From: Harmonia axyridis
Taxonomy: Eukaryota; Arthropoda; Insecta; Coleoptera; Coccinellidae
Length of the DNA: 64,000 bases
Direction: 5' to 3'
Assembly (NCBI RefSeq): GCF_914767665.1
Contig: NC_059502.1
Coordinates: 57,766,031-57,830,030, forward strand
Shown here: positions 44,043 through 56,073 of the stretch, piece after piece
Layout of the letters: the number at the start of each line of letters is the position of its first letter
How positions within the stretch are numbered: position 1 is the stretch's first letter
Notes under the pieces: generated by a model
Databases searched by the model: none
What the model saw: the letters and a program-made list of their open reading frames with translations, nothing else
Told to the model about the DNA's origin: nothing
Program-made: the position numbers and the translations under genes

Positions 44043-44323
44043 TATTTTGGGAGAAAAATGTACCACACTGCTTTTTCTCAAGTTAGAAATTATTTTTGAA
44101 ATGGTTTTCGCTTGAAAAAAAAACCGTTTCATTTCAGGGACATAACATGACACTTTTAGAATTTGTCCCTGAAGTGAAACGATTTTTATTTTTTTTTAGC
44201 ATAAACCATGTGTCGAACAAAGTTAAATCAAGAGATCAAATTTGTTCATAATGCGAATTTCAAAAATGATTTTTATTTTGAGAAAAAGCAGTTTCGTATC
44301 ATTTTTTTCTCTCAAAATATTCG
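44043..44323. repeat. Foldback element (~280 bp)
   Basis: The arms pair around about 44150: TTTTGGGAGAAAAATG and CTGCTTTTTCTCAA on the left, TTGAGAAAAAGCAG and CTCTCAAAA on the right. Inner blocks CAGGGACA and TGTCCCTG pair as well. Confidence 0.75.
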
Positions 44324-44432
44324 ATGTAAAACCCATACATGATGGCACTGGTGAAAATAATTAAACTGTGTGTACATCAGAAAATGTATCTTGATGCAGT
44401 GAAATCGTGTACTGAATTTCATAGCAATTATT

Positions 44433-44467
44433 TATTGCAGAAATGCATGCTATGCATTTCTGCAATA
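44433..44467. repeat. Perfect 16-bp inverted repeat
   Basis: TATTGCAGAAATGCAT and ATGCATTTCTGCAATA around a 3-base loop. Confidence 0.9.
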
Positions 44468-44719
44468 GCATGAAGTTTTTTCTCCAAATAGCTACAGGAA
44501 TTACACCCAAAACAAAAATATTTATTTATTTAATTACCGCTTTGACATCTAGGCCATTAGCGGATACAGTTCGAATTGGTATACAGGGTGTCATGATATT
44601 TTATCGTTTATACAAATTTTGAAACTGATTACTTTGATGAAAGATGTTGTTGCAATTGGTTTTTCAGTCTTCTTATTAGCTTCGAGAACTTCATTTTAGT
44701 GGTTTTATCAGGGAGGTTT

Positions 44720-45030
44720 AGGTAAATGTCTTCCATTATATGGATTATTGGGGACCAAAATATGAACATCGACAGAAAAAACATGAATACTAAATACGAC
44801 AGGTACATTTGCCGCCTGGGATTTCCAAACTATCTGAAACTCAATGATGAGGATGAGTTTACATCTGTTTGGTCATTCAAAGGAATATTTTGGGGGATTT
44901 TTGTACCCTGATCTTACCTTCAAGCCCCTAGCACATTCTGTTCTGGATTTACTTTGTACTCGTCGACCGTCTTTCGTTCTGACAAAATTGATTTTGACCT
45001 CGAGTTCACCAATCCTAATTGTTTGAGACC
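44720..45030 (+). pseudogene. Possible LINE endonuclease fragment
   Basis: IIGDQNMNIDRKNMNTKYDR resembles the GDFN(M/I)D box of AP-like LINE endonucleases. LGFPNYL and, in another frame, VLDLLCTRRP could be the later blocks. The spacing is plausible but the match is weak and frame-broken. Confidence 0.3.
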
Positions 45031-45409
45031 ACTGTGATGTAGAGGGAGTACCAAATTCAAAACTCACTGAAAGCATTTCATGAACTAAGACTTGGAAAAA
45101 AATATTCAAGGATCCCCGATCTCTTTTTTCAAAATAATAAGATATCAGTGTTTCTTAAATGGGATAACCTATATTTTTCAACGCAGTTTTTTAGTCGCAG
45201 ATTTGTCGAAAAGCATATCGTTATCGGTTTTCAAAAATGTCATCCGTTTTAAAGATGTTGAGTTTTTTGACGGGACTCCTTATATTTGAATATTTTTCAT
45301 TTTTTTCGAGTTATCTCACTAGAACTTTCAATGGATCACAATGAATATAGTTTATAAGTAATCATTGAAGATATATCACAAGTATATTAGTTTTTCTATT
45401 TCAGTATCG

Positions 45410-45476
45410 TAATGAGTTCATTACAGTTCTAAAAAACAGTGCTGTAATGAACTCATTACAGCATCGTTTTTTAGTT
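45410..45476. repeat. Nested palindromes at the left end of the recombinase element
   Basis: TAATGAGTTCATTACAG and CTGTAATGAACTCATTA are perfect inverses, and each half is itself palindromic (TAATGA-GT-TCATTA). An overlapping palindrome continues through CTGTAATGAACTCATTACAG. The same structure is at 25075-25130, where the outer CAGTGCTG/CAGCACTG also pair. Confidence 0.88.
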
Positions 45477-46604
45477 ATATTTTTCGTTTTGTGGTTGTCT
45501 ATACTCACTTCCAATCCTATCAAACTTCAACAAACGTCAATTGGTGAATTGTCAATATAATATAATTTGGATATAGTAAAACGATTGTTGAGAGGAAAAG
45601 TTTTATTTTCATTAAGAAATAAGGTACTAGAGATTTTCTTCTTGCTAATTTTGAATCATCTATACTATTAGGAAACTGTTTTAGATCTGATCTATAAGTT
45701 AGGTGGTTATATTTATATATACACAACATTTTTTAGGACTGAAGGGAATTTTCCTATTACGAAGATGAATACACATAGCACAAATGTATCTATAGGAAAA
45801 CTATTGAACAGCAATTTGAATCCTGAATCAAGTTTGATTGGTGCTTCTAGAAAATTATGATTGTGTATAATGTACATTTCTCCGATTAAAGACTTTGTTA
45901 CTTAATGAATGATACAAAATCAAAAGAATTGTTTATAACATAACAAGTATCCTTAAATGGTTAATATTTTCAGCTGCATGTATGTAGGTTGTATATTTTC
46001 CAAGATGAAATTATAGGTTCAAGTTGATTCTGTGCATTCCAAAAATAATTTTGGAGCTATAAAGATGTACTATCTTTCACATTGCCAACGAAAATTAAAT
46101 TGCTGACAATACTTTTGAGTTATGATATCAATTAAAATTTCAATAAGCCACTACACATTGGAAATTTTAGTTGGAGAGTAATTCATTGATCTTCGTTAGT
46201 TAGCAAAACATTCTTGGTTTTTGAACAATTTATGAACTTTGAAAGGAAGAATCCAAAATAAAATGAACATTAACATGTTGTGAGGTCTAATATATACATC
46301 AGGTAATATTGAAGATAGTTGGTATGATTTTCAACATTCGAACAAATCAAAGAGATTTTGGTAGACGATAAAGTGATTTAGTAGGTAAATTTTTAGACTA
46401 CAGTGCATAATTCTTGCCTTATACTATGAAGTTACCCGAGTTTCACATTTTTCAGGAGAAAATTAGTTTTAAATATTCTGACTTTATCAGCTATATATTA
46501 TTTGAAGAAACACTTTGAAAGTGTTAATGAATGGTGTTAATTGAGTGGGTACTGGCAGTAATTACACATTGAACAAATATAATGTATTATAACGAAATAG
46601 GAAT

Positions 46605-47831
46605 TCATTCAATTTTAGAAATTGTACAATTATTGAAAATTTTGACCGTGATATTGCAGTTTGAACCAGTATTTAAAGTTGATATTCCTGGTATATTCTG
46701 ATGTGTTTCATTATTATAAAGAGCTTGATTGAAACATGCTGAGGAAGTGGAAGGCTGATTATCATGTACGGGATGTTGTGAAGTAATATTGATTTCTTGA
46801 GTTGAGAATTCTGAAATATTAACTGTCGAAGTCGGAGGTATATCAAAATCTTGGGCATTTTTGTTCAATTGAGTTGACAAAGTTTTAGAAATGTCCAGTT
46901 TTTTTGAAAAAGATGCATCAACATATCCTTCCGCAACTGCTGAACTTTTCCATCCTCCATGCCTCTTTAATGCTATTAAATCTTCTCCGCTGTTGGCTAA
47001 ATGGGAAGCTGAGCTTCTACGGAAGCAATGTCCAGAATAAAGTTCTGAATCAGGCAAGTTCAAAAAATTGGCAATTTTTTTTGGCATTCCACCTATTTTA
47101 TTTATGCCAATAGGTTGCACACTGCATTTCCCAGATTTATAAAATATGAAGAAACGATCATGCCCTGTATGTGATGGCCTCAGTTTATAGTATTCTCTAA
47201 GCAGACTCGACCAGAATAGGTCTGAAATAATGAATTGCCTGGAACTATAAGTTTTTGTATTTGGTATAGTGACCAAAATACAATCGTTCTTGAATTGAAG
47301 GTCTTGAACCTTCATATTGCAGAGCTCTACCCTTCTGCATGCCCCGGCATACCCCATGATTAATACTACCTAAAAGTTGTTATATTAAGCGTACATAGCT
47401 CAACAGGAATATATTGTTACCTTCATATCCAAATAAGTATCATTTGATGCTTCCTTCAAGAATTTATCAATTTGTTCGAAATCGAGTATTTTTGATTTCT
47501 TCGGTTTGTATTCTTTCGAAAAAGTTTTTAATAAACATTGCAATTTCACAAATTTTGAAATATCAATGCTCTGTTTTAAATTCAACATACAACGTAACAT
47601 TGAATAACTTCTCCATAATGTAGAACATTTATATTTCTGACTTAAATGCTCAAAATACGCTAGCAAAACATTTTCTGAAATTCTAGTAACAGAATTTTCT
47701 TCAGACCATTTTATAAGTTTTTCGTATTCTTTTTCATATAAGGATTTGGATTTTTGAGGTATTAATTTATTTGCAACGTTATTTGCAATTTCTCTCAATT
47801 CTGGGGGTGTTAAATTCATTTCCTCAGACAT
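46605..47831 (-). CDS. Tyrosine recombinase (two exons, 391 aa)
   Basis: Exon 1 is 47421-47831 and exon 2 is 46605-47369, joined across a 51-nt phase-0 intron (47370-47420, GTAACA...TTTTAG). Exon 1 (137 residues) gives an all-helical-looking core-binding region with many Lys/Glu. Exon 2 carries the catalytic domain: Arg149 (GACRRVEL), Lys176 (NTKT), His251-x-x-Arg254 (SGHCFRRSSASHLANSG), Trp277 (HGGWKSS, where most families have His) and the nucleophile Tyr286 (AEGYVDA). All catalytic positions are filled. A ~90-residue low-complexity tail follows. Such enzymes cut and rejoin DNA through a 3'-phosphotyrosine. The intron is inferred from GT-AG ends and the restored catalytic-box frame. Confidence 0.88.
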
Positions 47832-48039
47832 AATTCACGAGTTTAATGAAAAATAATTACAAAATCGAAATGTATGATTCAAATTTAAATATCGTGATCT
47901 GTCAATTTTGGTAACAGTTGCACCAACTGCCAAGGTACAATACAAAAGTCACTAGGATATTTAATCTGAATTTTTCATTGAATTTCGACAATATTTCACG
48001 AAACTTGACTGAAATAGAGAAAATATCGTCTAATACTCG

Positions 48040-48140
48040 TTGCAGAAGGCAATTCCAACACTCTTGCGTTCGAAAACTCGCTCCTTCGTCGCTCGTTTTC
48101 GAATTTCGCATTCGTGTTGGAATAGGAGCCCATTCTGCAA
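48040..48140. repeat. ~100-bp interrupted palindrome at the right end of the recombinase element
   Basis: TTGCAGAA...TTCTGCAA, ATTCCAACAC...GTGTTGGAAT, and CGAAAACTCGC...GCTCGTTTTCG pair in nested order. The T/T mismatch in CTCG...CTCG is shared with the palindromes at 25518, 34542 and 59782. Confidence 0.88.
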
Positions 48141-48164
48141 CTTGTTTTAGAATATACTATTATC

Positions 48165-49890
48165 AACTATAAATTCCAATGGTCTACCTAGTGGAGTTAT
48201 CATTGACATCGATGTTTGAACTTTACCTATATTCCACCACTCTCAGCTCAAAATTAAAGTGAAGGAAATTCTAATTGAACAGATAAACAAAAATATGTTT
48301 ACTAATAGACTCGAAAGAATACATAAGTACGATACAGATCAATAATCATTTATAGATCCACAAAATTGATTTTTTTTTTCCTTTGGGCTGTCACCCGATA
48401 TCAACGAAAAACAGTATCAAGAATAAGCTCATTCAACTTGTTAGCTTGTACGAAATTAATTTTCAACTTAGATATTAGCTTATACCTATACCCAAACAAA
48501 AATTTCAGAAAATTCTGTTCGGTGCTGTTATCCTTAATTCATTTCCCATATATTTCCTAGAAAATTTATTAGTTCTAGAAAAATTTGTAGGTTATACAAT
48601 AATTTGGAGTGAGCGAAAAACTATGTAGAGCAGCTAATGTTCTTCTGTAATAAATACATACTATGTATTTAGAGCCTTTTTGCTGCATTAATGAAATAAC
48701 ATAATTTGATATACCACCTACACTCCAATTTGTCGAATCTATGTGGAGATTTTTTTTGAATATACTAGAATAAGGAATGTCCTTGTAACAGAGTTATAAT
48801 TCAATTAGGATCTATGTTAACCTATTTGCGCACAATGCTTAGACTCAATCATTTTGCATTTATATTCCCTCATCTTTATTTTCTGTCAATAATTGAAAGA
48901 TTATGTACAATGAAAATAAATATCATTTATCTCCACTTATTTCCAACGTAAAATAATATTTTCGGTGAAATCACCAGGTTTCCATCCTGAAAATTGATTA
49001 AAAACATAAGGAAGGAGGTGTTGAAAATGGTTATATTTCTCTACTGGCCATTACATTCTAATGATTCAAAAATTAACATAAATTAATTCAAACAAAAAAT
49101 CAAAAACATGGATTCCGGTAGATGAAAACATCCTGTTTCGATAATTTAATACATCGAACCTGAACATATATAATGGCATGCGGTATGTTGAAATGAAAAG
49201 AATCTAGGGAATTTATATTTGGCAACCCATTAAAAAAAAATCGTTATTCGCGACATTTTTCAAGTTCTCGAGTAACACTATGCTCACTGCTGATCGTTCC
49301 GGAGTTCAAACCTCTACTCGGTGAATCTGAAGTGGCAGTTGTCTTTACGTGACTTTCTTGTTTTTGCTATCAGATGGACGCCAGTGGATAACGATAAAAC
49401 ACTCTTCAGCATTGCATGCTAGCTTTTTTACTGGCGTTTATCTTCAGTCTCCATCGAAGTTCATATATGCCCACAAATCTACAATTCTAATGGTTCTGGA
49501 TATTCTAATAGAGTTCGCGAAGCGTTGAAACTTGCAATAATATAGACAATACGCAGTTTTTTTTAATACATTAATTTCGATATCAGAGCTTTTGAATCCC
49601 CTCATATCGCATTTACTTGATAGTTCAGAAGTAACTTATTGAAGATACAACGTTCAAATGCGATTATCTGATGTCTGCAATACGTATCCGAAGTTTTTCC
49701 GTGAAATGAAATAGCTAGGTCTATGGAATTGATTCAAAAAATATATAGCGCCGATCTACCTATTCTATAAATAATTTAAGTCAAAATTAGGAGATCACTT
49801 GTTCAAATTAATGAAAATATAATTTTATAATTTTTACTTCTCACAAATCCTACCTATTTTCCCTTATTTCCAGATGAATAACTCCCAGTA
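48165..49890. other. No gene recognised
   Basis: AT-rich sequence with no supportable coding region. Confidence 0.3.
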
Positions 49891-49891
49891 G

Positions 49892-50447
49892 TTAATGCCG
49901 CATTGAAATTTCAATCCTCCATTAAACAGACAGGCAGCCAATACGCTCTATTGGTGTGGCGTCACACATCGCCATTTTTGGTTCTCCTGTCAATGTTCGG
50001 AATCCAAACAAACAAATTATCATTCAAATTAGTACGTTGTCGTTGAAGAAATTGGCTTATTTTGATAAATAAAATTATTTAAGGAACAATTTAACTATTT
50101 ATTGATAGACAGAAGGAACGAGATTAATTCCAGTAAGTTCGAACTTGAAGTTCAACTAATAAACACGGCTTTCTACAAAATCTGGGGAATGATACAGGAT
50201 TCAAACTTACTGGTATTAACCTCGTTCCTTCTGTCTATCAATTTATACTGAAATCGTTTCTCAAATACTCTTATTTATGAAAATAAGCCAATTTCTTCAA
50301 CGACACCGTACTAATTTGAATGACAATTTATTTGTTTGGATTCCGAACACTGACAGGAGAACCAAAAATGGCGGTGTGTGACGTCACACTAATAGAGCGT
50401 ATAGGCTCCTCCTATTGGAGGATCAAAATTTTAATGACGGCATTTAA
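49892..50447. mobile_element. Long-armed palindromic MITE (~556 bp)
   Basis: Arms of about 250 bp are inverted copies (GGCGTCACACATCGCCATTT-like and its partner, GAACGAG/CTCGTTC near the centre) around a ~60-bp loop near 50150-50205. The ends are TTAATGCCG and CGGCATTTAA, consistent with a TTAA target, as in piggyBac-type elements. The superfamily is inference. Confidence 0.8.
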
Positions 50448-51512
50448 TTTTATTGAACGTTCCTGCAACTCCATGATCGTCTTGAGAGGTCGTTCTCTGA
50501 ACACATTATCATTTCGTCAGAAATGCATAATATTTTCATACCGAATCAATAATTTTGACTATAATAATAATGTTATTTTTTCTTATTTGAGAATTCTGAA
50601 AATTTTGCTCTTTTCCCTCATTGATTACTTTGAGTGGTCTTTCCTCGAACAGTTTGCTTTAGCAACCCATCACAATGTGTGCAATTTCAAATTTTCAGCT
50701 GGAAATGGATGGAGTTGCTGCGGTTTATTTTGATTTTTCTCTTGGATCACCTTCTATTTCATTATTGATGTAAATATGGTATCAAAGCGGTGCGTAAACA
50801 ACATTTTGCAGTTATCCTCGGAAACTTAAATAGACATTGTTTAATATTTTCTCGCCTTTTAGAGGATGTCCATCTGGGAATAACATCATTAGCATGAAGA
50901 TATTCTTCCTACGCCCAATTTACTTCAATGTCATATACTTATATGTTTCCATCTAATACATGAAAATTATCCCAATTCCTGTACTTTATCATCCGTCAAG
51001 GTTTCGTTCGCGTCGATCTCAATTAGGAGTGGAGACATACCTATTCAATTTTTAGTGAACTATGGATTTCTCAAATCTGCGAATTTGGTTGAGTAGATTA
51101 TGTTTCTCACGTGAAAGATCGAAAATACTCAACTTCGTTTTTACACCTATTAGCTCATTTGTTTGAAAGATCTGAACAATGACAAAGTTTTTCCAATCAA
51201 TGAAGCAAAGATAAAACATTTCTTTTTGTGAGATATACAGAGTGTTCACGGATAACTATACAAGCTTTCAGTTAAGATGCAGGGTATTATGGGGAGTAGT
51301 CTGAAACAGTATACGAAATATATCCTAAGTATATTCGTTCAAGAGATACAAGCTGTTTTATCTGTGTTAAATGAATGTCTGTATTGATTTTCAAGAAAAT
51401 TTCAAGAAAATTCCAATATTTCTTCCAGCGAGACTACTAGTGACTTATTGACGATCGAAGGTCCAGACTGAGAAAAATATATTTTTTATGTTACACCTTG
51501 AAAAGCATCCCG
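50448..51512. other. No gene recognised
   Basis: A piece at 51440-51510 is the inverted counterpart of the repeats at 53350 and 53660. Nothing else can be supported. Confidence 0.3.
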
Positions 51513-52962
51513 TACAGGGTGGGCAAATAAGCGAGGTAGAGACTTGCGGTAAAATTTTTTATCACTAAAGTGTATAAAAAAACACACTGGAAATTGTTTT
51601 GAAGTTCATGCCTCTACCGCTAGGGGGCTTAATAGCTATCGTCGAGTAGAAAAATGAATTTTACTCGAAAATGTTCCATATGAAGTGGACGAAAAAATAT
51701 CATCACTGTAATCCTTGGAAAATTCTCTATCTTTTTGAATTGTCATTTTCGATTTTACTACATGAAATAAGGGTAGGTGAAAGAGAGAAATCTGACTGAT
51801 TGAAATGCCTGTAACTTCAATTTGGCTCAACATTTTCGAGTAAATTAGATCTCGTCTGAAAGATCATATCTTGTTGATTGAGGACAAAATATTCTCATGA
51901 TAAAATTGTTTTTGATGCTGATTTCGATAGGGGCGCCAAGTAAGAAGTTCATTGTTTTGTTCATTTCACTCCGAAATTTCAAATTTAATGATAGGAATTT
52001 CTCAACAGAACAAGAAATTCCATCAAATTTGCATGAAAAAACCTGCAAGTCGCAAAGCGATAGTTTCAGGCCTTATGGCCGAAAGAAGATATTCTTGAAC
52101 TAACGCACTGCGAAAAACCAAATTGTGTCCTCAATTTCTGACAGAAACAGAAATCTCATCAAATTCGTATGAAAAAACCAAAAGGTCGCAAAGGCATTAT
52201 GGAGTTATGGCCGAAAAAAGATATTCTTCAACTAATTCACTGAAAAACTAAATTGTGTCTTCTTTCGGCCATAACTCCAGAAGCTATCGCTTTGCGACCT
52301 GTTGGTTTTTTCCTACAAATTTGATGGGATTTCTGTTTCTGTCAGCACCTAAAGATACAATTTGGTTTTTCGCAGTGCATCAGTTGGAGAATATCTTCTT
52401 TCGGCCATAATTCCAGATCGCCTGAAACTATCGCTTTGCGACCTTCAGGTTTATTCATGCAAATTTGATGGAGCTTCTGTTTCTGTTAAGAAAATCCTAT
52501 CATTACATTTGAAATTCCGGAGTAAAATGAACGAAACAATGAACTTCTGACTTAGCGCCCCCTATCGGGAGCAGCTTAAACAAATTCATCATGAGTATAT
52601 GTGTTCCTCAATCAACAAGATGTTATCTCTGAAACGAGATCTAATTTACTCAAACATGTTGAGACAAACTGAAGTTACAAACATTTGAATCAGTCAGATT
52701 TCTCCCTTTCCCCTACCCTTATTTGATGTCGAAAAATCGAAAAAGATAATTTTAAAAGACACAGAATTTAATATGAAACATTTTTGAGTAAAATGCATTT
52801 TTCTACTCCACGATAGGTATAGTAGTAGTATAGGTATGAACTTCTTAACAATTTCCAGTGTGTTTTCTTGTATACTTCAATGGTAAAAATTTTTACCGCA
52901 AGTCTCTACGATAGGTGGATCCTGATGTATAGCCGCTTACCTCGCTTATTTGCTACCCTGTA
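51513..52962. mobile_element. Large foldback element (~1450 bp), copy 1
   Basis: Ends TACAGGGTGGGCAAATAAGCG and, reverse-complemented, TACAGGGTAGCAAATAAGCG. Arms of roughly 700 bp mirror each other (GAGACTTGCGGTAAAA, GATCATATCTTGTTGATTGAG, AAGAAGTTCATTGTTTTGTTC) and meet near 52240. The centre has repeated CTTCTTTCGGCCATAACTCC blocks. No coding capacity recognised. Confidence 0.88.
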
Positions 52963-52964
52963 CA

Positions 52965-54390
52965 TCAATGTTTCATAGAGCGAAATCATTATAAGAAACT
53001 TTATCACACTGCCACACCCCATATCAATATTTTCTGTGACATTGAATATCGGATATATTCACATTTATTTTGAATAATAATCTTAAATTTTCGAATAATG
53101 TCTATTGTGAGTTATAATTAAATTTCCGAGAATCGAGTCTTTAGAAATGTGTTGCATCTCATTTCACCCGAATACACAAATTTTGGGCCTTTTTGAAATT
53201 ACTGGAAAGCGAAATGGAATCAAAAATTTGAAAGAATAATTGAAGCTCATATGTATCTTACTCAAGTTCATTTAATGCTATAAAGAAACCTTCGTCTTCT
53301 GAAAACCCTAATTTCAGGACACTTAGTTTTGCTTTTTGAAAGAATTGATGTAACATAAAAAATCATTATGATCAGTACGCACCTGCGCTATCGTCAAGTA
53401 ACTAGAAGTGAATATTGGTTGTTGTCTTAAACTTATTTCTTGAAATTTTTATGGAAATCCAATAAGGCGTTCAATGAATCAATGTATTTTTGGAGATTCA
53501 CAGGTTTGTGTTTATTGAAAATTGAAATCTACCCGATATTCAATGGTACATAAAATATTTATACAAAAGGTGGCAATATTGCAATAGGTTTGTTTGATAA
53601 AGTTTTTGATGTAGTTTTTTAGGATAAATACGCTTCCTGAAAATTTGCTCTACAACATGTAACATGAAAAATATTTTTTCTTAGTCTGGAACTGCGTTAT
53701 CGAGAAGTCACTGATAGTGAATAATGTACTTAATCCCAAACTCATGTCCTGAAATATTCATGAAAATACATAGAGGCGTTCAAAAGTTAAGCTGGTTGAA
53801 AGTTTTCGATAAAATACATGAGACAGTTTGTATATCTTGGCCGAATATACTTATCTGCAATGAAAGCCTGTACAGTTATTCGTGAAAAAACCCTATATAG
53901 AACATGTGGCAAATAAGGAAATACCGAGAACAATTTCATTTCGACAAATATATGACAAGTAAGTCATATATTTTTGTATTTTTGTAGTACTTTTTGATGC
54001 CTGGTTTTCGGTACCTTTAACTATTCAAGTTTATTGGACCCCCTGAAATTGAAACTTTTTATTCGCACCTCAAGTGTCGTTGTGAACTAAAGTGTGGCTC
54101 ATAAAAAATGTGGTGACCACATTTTGTGAGGTCCAGACCTAATGCCCAGAATATTTCGGTAAATTCTCCTGCGTTGTAAATAGTTACACTCCGATCTCGT
54201 TGACCGTTTGAAGAACTCGTTCTTTACAATTAATTATGGTAGGAATATTTTGAAAGGGCTCGGTTATAAATTTTCTTCAGGAAATTCCTTTGTAGGGGCT
54301 TCCTATATACCTGAGTACCTGTTTTTTGTTTTCATATTGAACAGTGGTGAGCTGCTGATCTATTATTGGTTTCGACTAATATCAGTTTCG
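52965..54390. repeat. Diverged tandem repeat (53350-53480 and 53660-53790) in otherwise unassigned DNA
   Basis: Both copies run TGTAACAT(A/G)AAAAA...GCG(C/T)TATCG...AAGT(A/C)ACT...GGCGTTCAA, about 310 bp apart. A third, inverted piece is at 51440-51510. No gene in the remainder. Confidence 0.5.
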
Positions 54391-54825
54391 ACGGAAGGTG
54401 ATTTTGATGCCTTTTTCTCTGAACTATTTCTGGTTCGATTTATGTGGTGCTTTTTGGAATTCATTGAAACATTAATTTGACTATTATACATTAAATTAGT
54501 AGAGTATTGGCTATATTGGACTATTATGGGAGGGGTGAATTAAACCCAGTTAACTATGTCGAAGTTTCGGATAATTATTATTATTATTATAAATTTACAT
54601 TCAAAACAATGCGGTTGTTTTCAATCATGAATTAAGATGTTGTATATGTGGATTCATACGATTGATAATGTTGGAGGTGTAATACCTGACATCAATTTGA
54701 TTCTAACCAACCTATCGCTATCATAACTGTATCTCAAGTTCTACAAAATTCTTCATCACAATCAAAATCATATGTAACAATTTACATTGTTACAATTGTT
54801 CGATTCCTCACAACAATCAAAATTT

Positions 54826-55788
54826 GATTTTGCTGCTTTCGATAGGGGGCGCTAAGTAAGAAGTTCATTGTTTTGTTCATTTTACTCCGAAATTTCAAAT
54901 TTAATGATAGGAACAGAAATTCCATCAAATTTGCATAAAAAAACCTGAAGGTCGCAAATAAATAGCTTCAGGCGTTCTGAAGTTATGACCAAAAGAAGAT
55001 ATTCTTCAACTGATGCACTGAAAAACCAAATTGTGTCTTCTTTCGGCCATAACTCCAGAACGCCTGAAGCTATCGCTTTGCGACCTTCTGGTTTTTCATA
55101 CAAATTTGATGGGATTTCTGTTTCTGTCAGAACCTAAAGACACAATTTGGTTTTTCAGTGCATCAGTTGAAGAATATCTTCTTTCGGCCATAACTCCAGA
55201 ACGCCTGAAACTATCGCTTTGCGACCTTCAGGTTTTTTCATGCAAATTTGATGAAACTTCTGTTTCTGCTAAGAAAATACTATCATTACTTTTGAAATTT
55301 CGGAGTGCAATGAACAGAACAATGAGCTTCTGACTAAGCGCCCCCTATCGAAAGCAGAAAAAACAAATTTATCATGAGAATATTTTGTCCTCAATCAACA
55401 AGATATTATCTCCCAGACAAGATCTGATTTGCTCAAAAATGTTGAGCCAAACTGAAGTTACAGTCATTTCAATCAGTTAGATTTTTCCCTTTTCCCTACC
55501 CTCAATTTGATGTCGTAAAATCGAAAGTGGCAATTTAAAAAGATAGAGCATTTTCCAAGGATTTCAGTGGTGATATTTTTTCTTCAACTATATGAAACAT
55601 TTTCGAGTAAAATTAATTTTTCTACTTGACAATTGCTATTACACCCCTAGCGGTAGATATATGAACTTCAAAACAATTTCCAGTGTGTTTTCTTGTACAC
55701 TTTAGTAGTAAAAATTTTTACCGCAAGTCTCTACGATGAGTGGATCCTGAGATATAGCCACTTACCTCGCTTATTTGCCCACCCTGTA
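54826..55788. mobile_element. Foldback element, copy 2 (left arm truncated)
   Basis: Matches the centre and right arm of 51513-52962 and ends CCACCCTGTA. It is missing from unit 2 of the duplication, which shows the unoccupied site (TCAAAAT...TACATTGTTACATAG). Confidence 0.85.
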
Positions 55789-55974
55789 CATTGGTACATA
55801 GAATTTTAATGAAGCATATGTAGATAAAATCTCAGTATTAGCAGAAAAATATAAACGGGGCTTTTCAGACATTTCAACGTATGATAAAAGGGCACAGATA
55901 AAAACCTCAGCAAAAACTCTGGCTCCCCATATAGGAGTAGTGTCTGATTTGTGAAATTGTTTAGAAAATATCCT

Positions 55975-56073
55975 GACATATTCATATTGAAGTGCTTTTT
56001 CTTCATCCAAACAAAATCTTATCCATCCTTTCCTTCCACCAAAAGTTGAAGACGCATGTATTTTAAATCGAAT
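55975..56073 (-). other. Candidate exon, duplicated (unit 1)
   Basis: On the minus strand a pyrimidine-rich tract (CTTTCTTGTATTTCAG) precedes an open stretch HASSTFGGRKGWIRFCLDEE. The same acceptor and frame are kept in unit 2 (57817-57913). The protein is not recognised. Confidence 0.35.

Larger units (their letters stand above)
45395..48161 (-). mobile_element. Tyrosine-recombinase (Crypton-like) mobile element
   Basis: The boundaries come from comparison with the deleted copy at 25060-25639; homology starts at TCTATTTCAG and ends at TATACTATT. CTATT occurs at both edges, in the same direction. There are no terminal inverted repeats of the DDE-transposon kind. The left end has nested palindromes (45410-45476) and the right end a ~100-bp interrupted palindrome (48040-48140). 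It carries one spliced recombinase gene on the minus strand. Absence of inverted termini plus a tyrosine recombinase fits Crypton elements, which integrate by recombination between short direct matches. The exact clade is inference. Confidence 0.8.

Noticed and set aside
47400..47831. Exon 1 of the recombinase as a complete separate protein
   Set aside because: It ends in the intron; GT-AG splicing joins it in phase to the catalytic part, restoring the conserved segment before Arg149.
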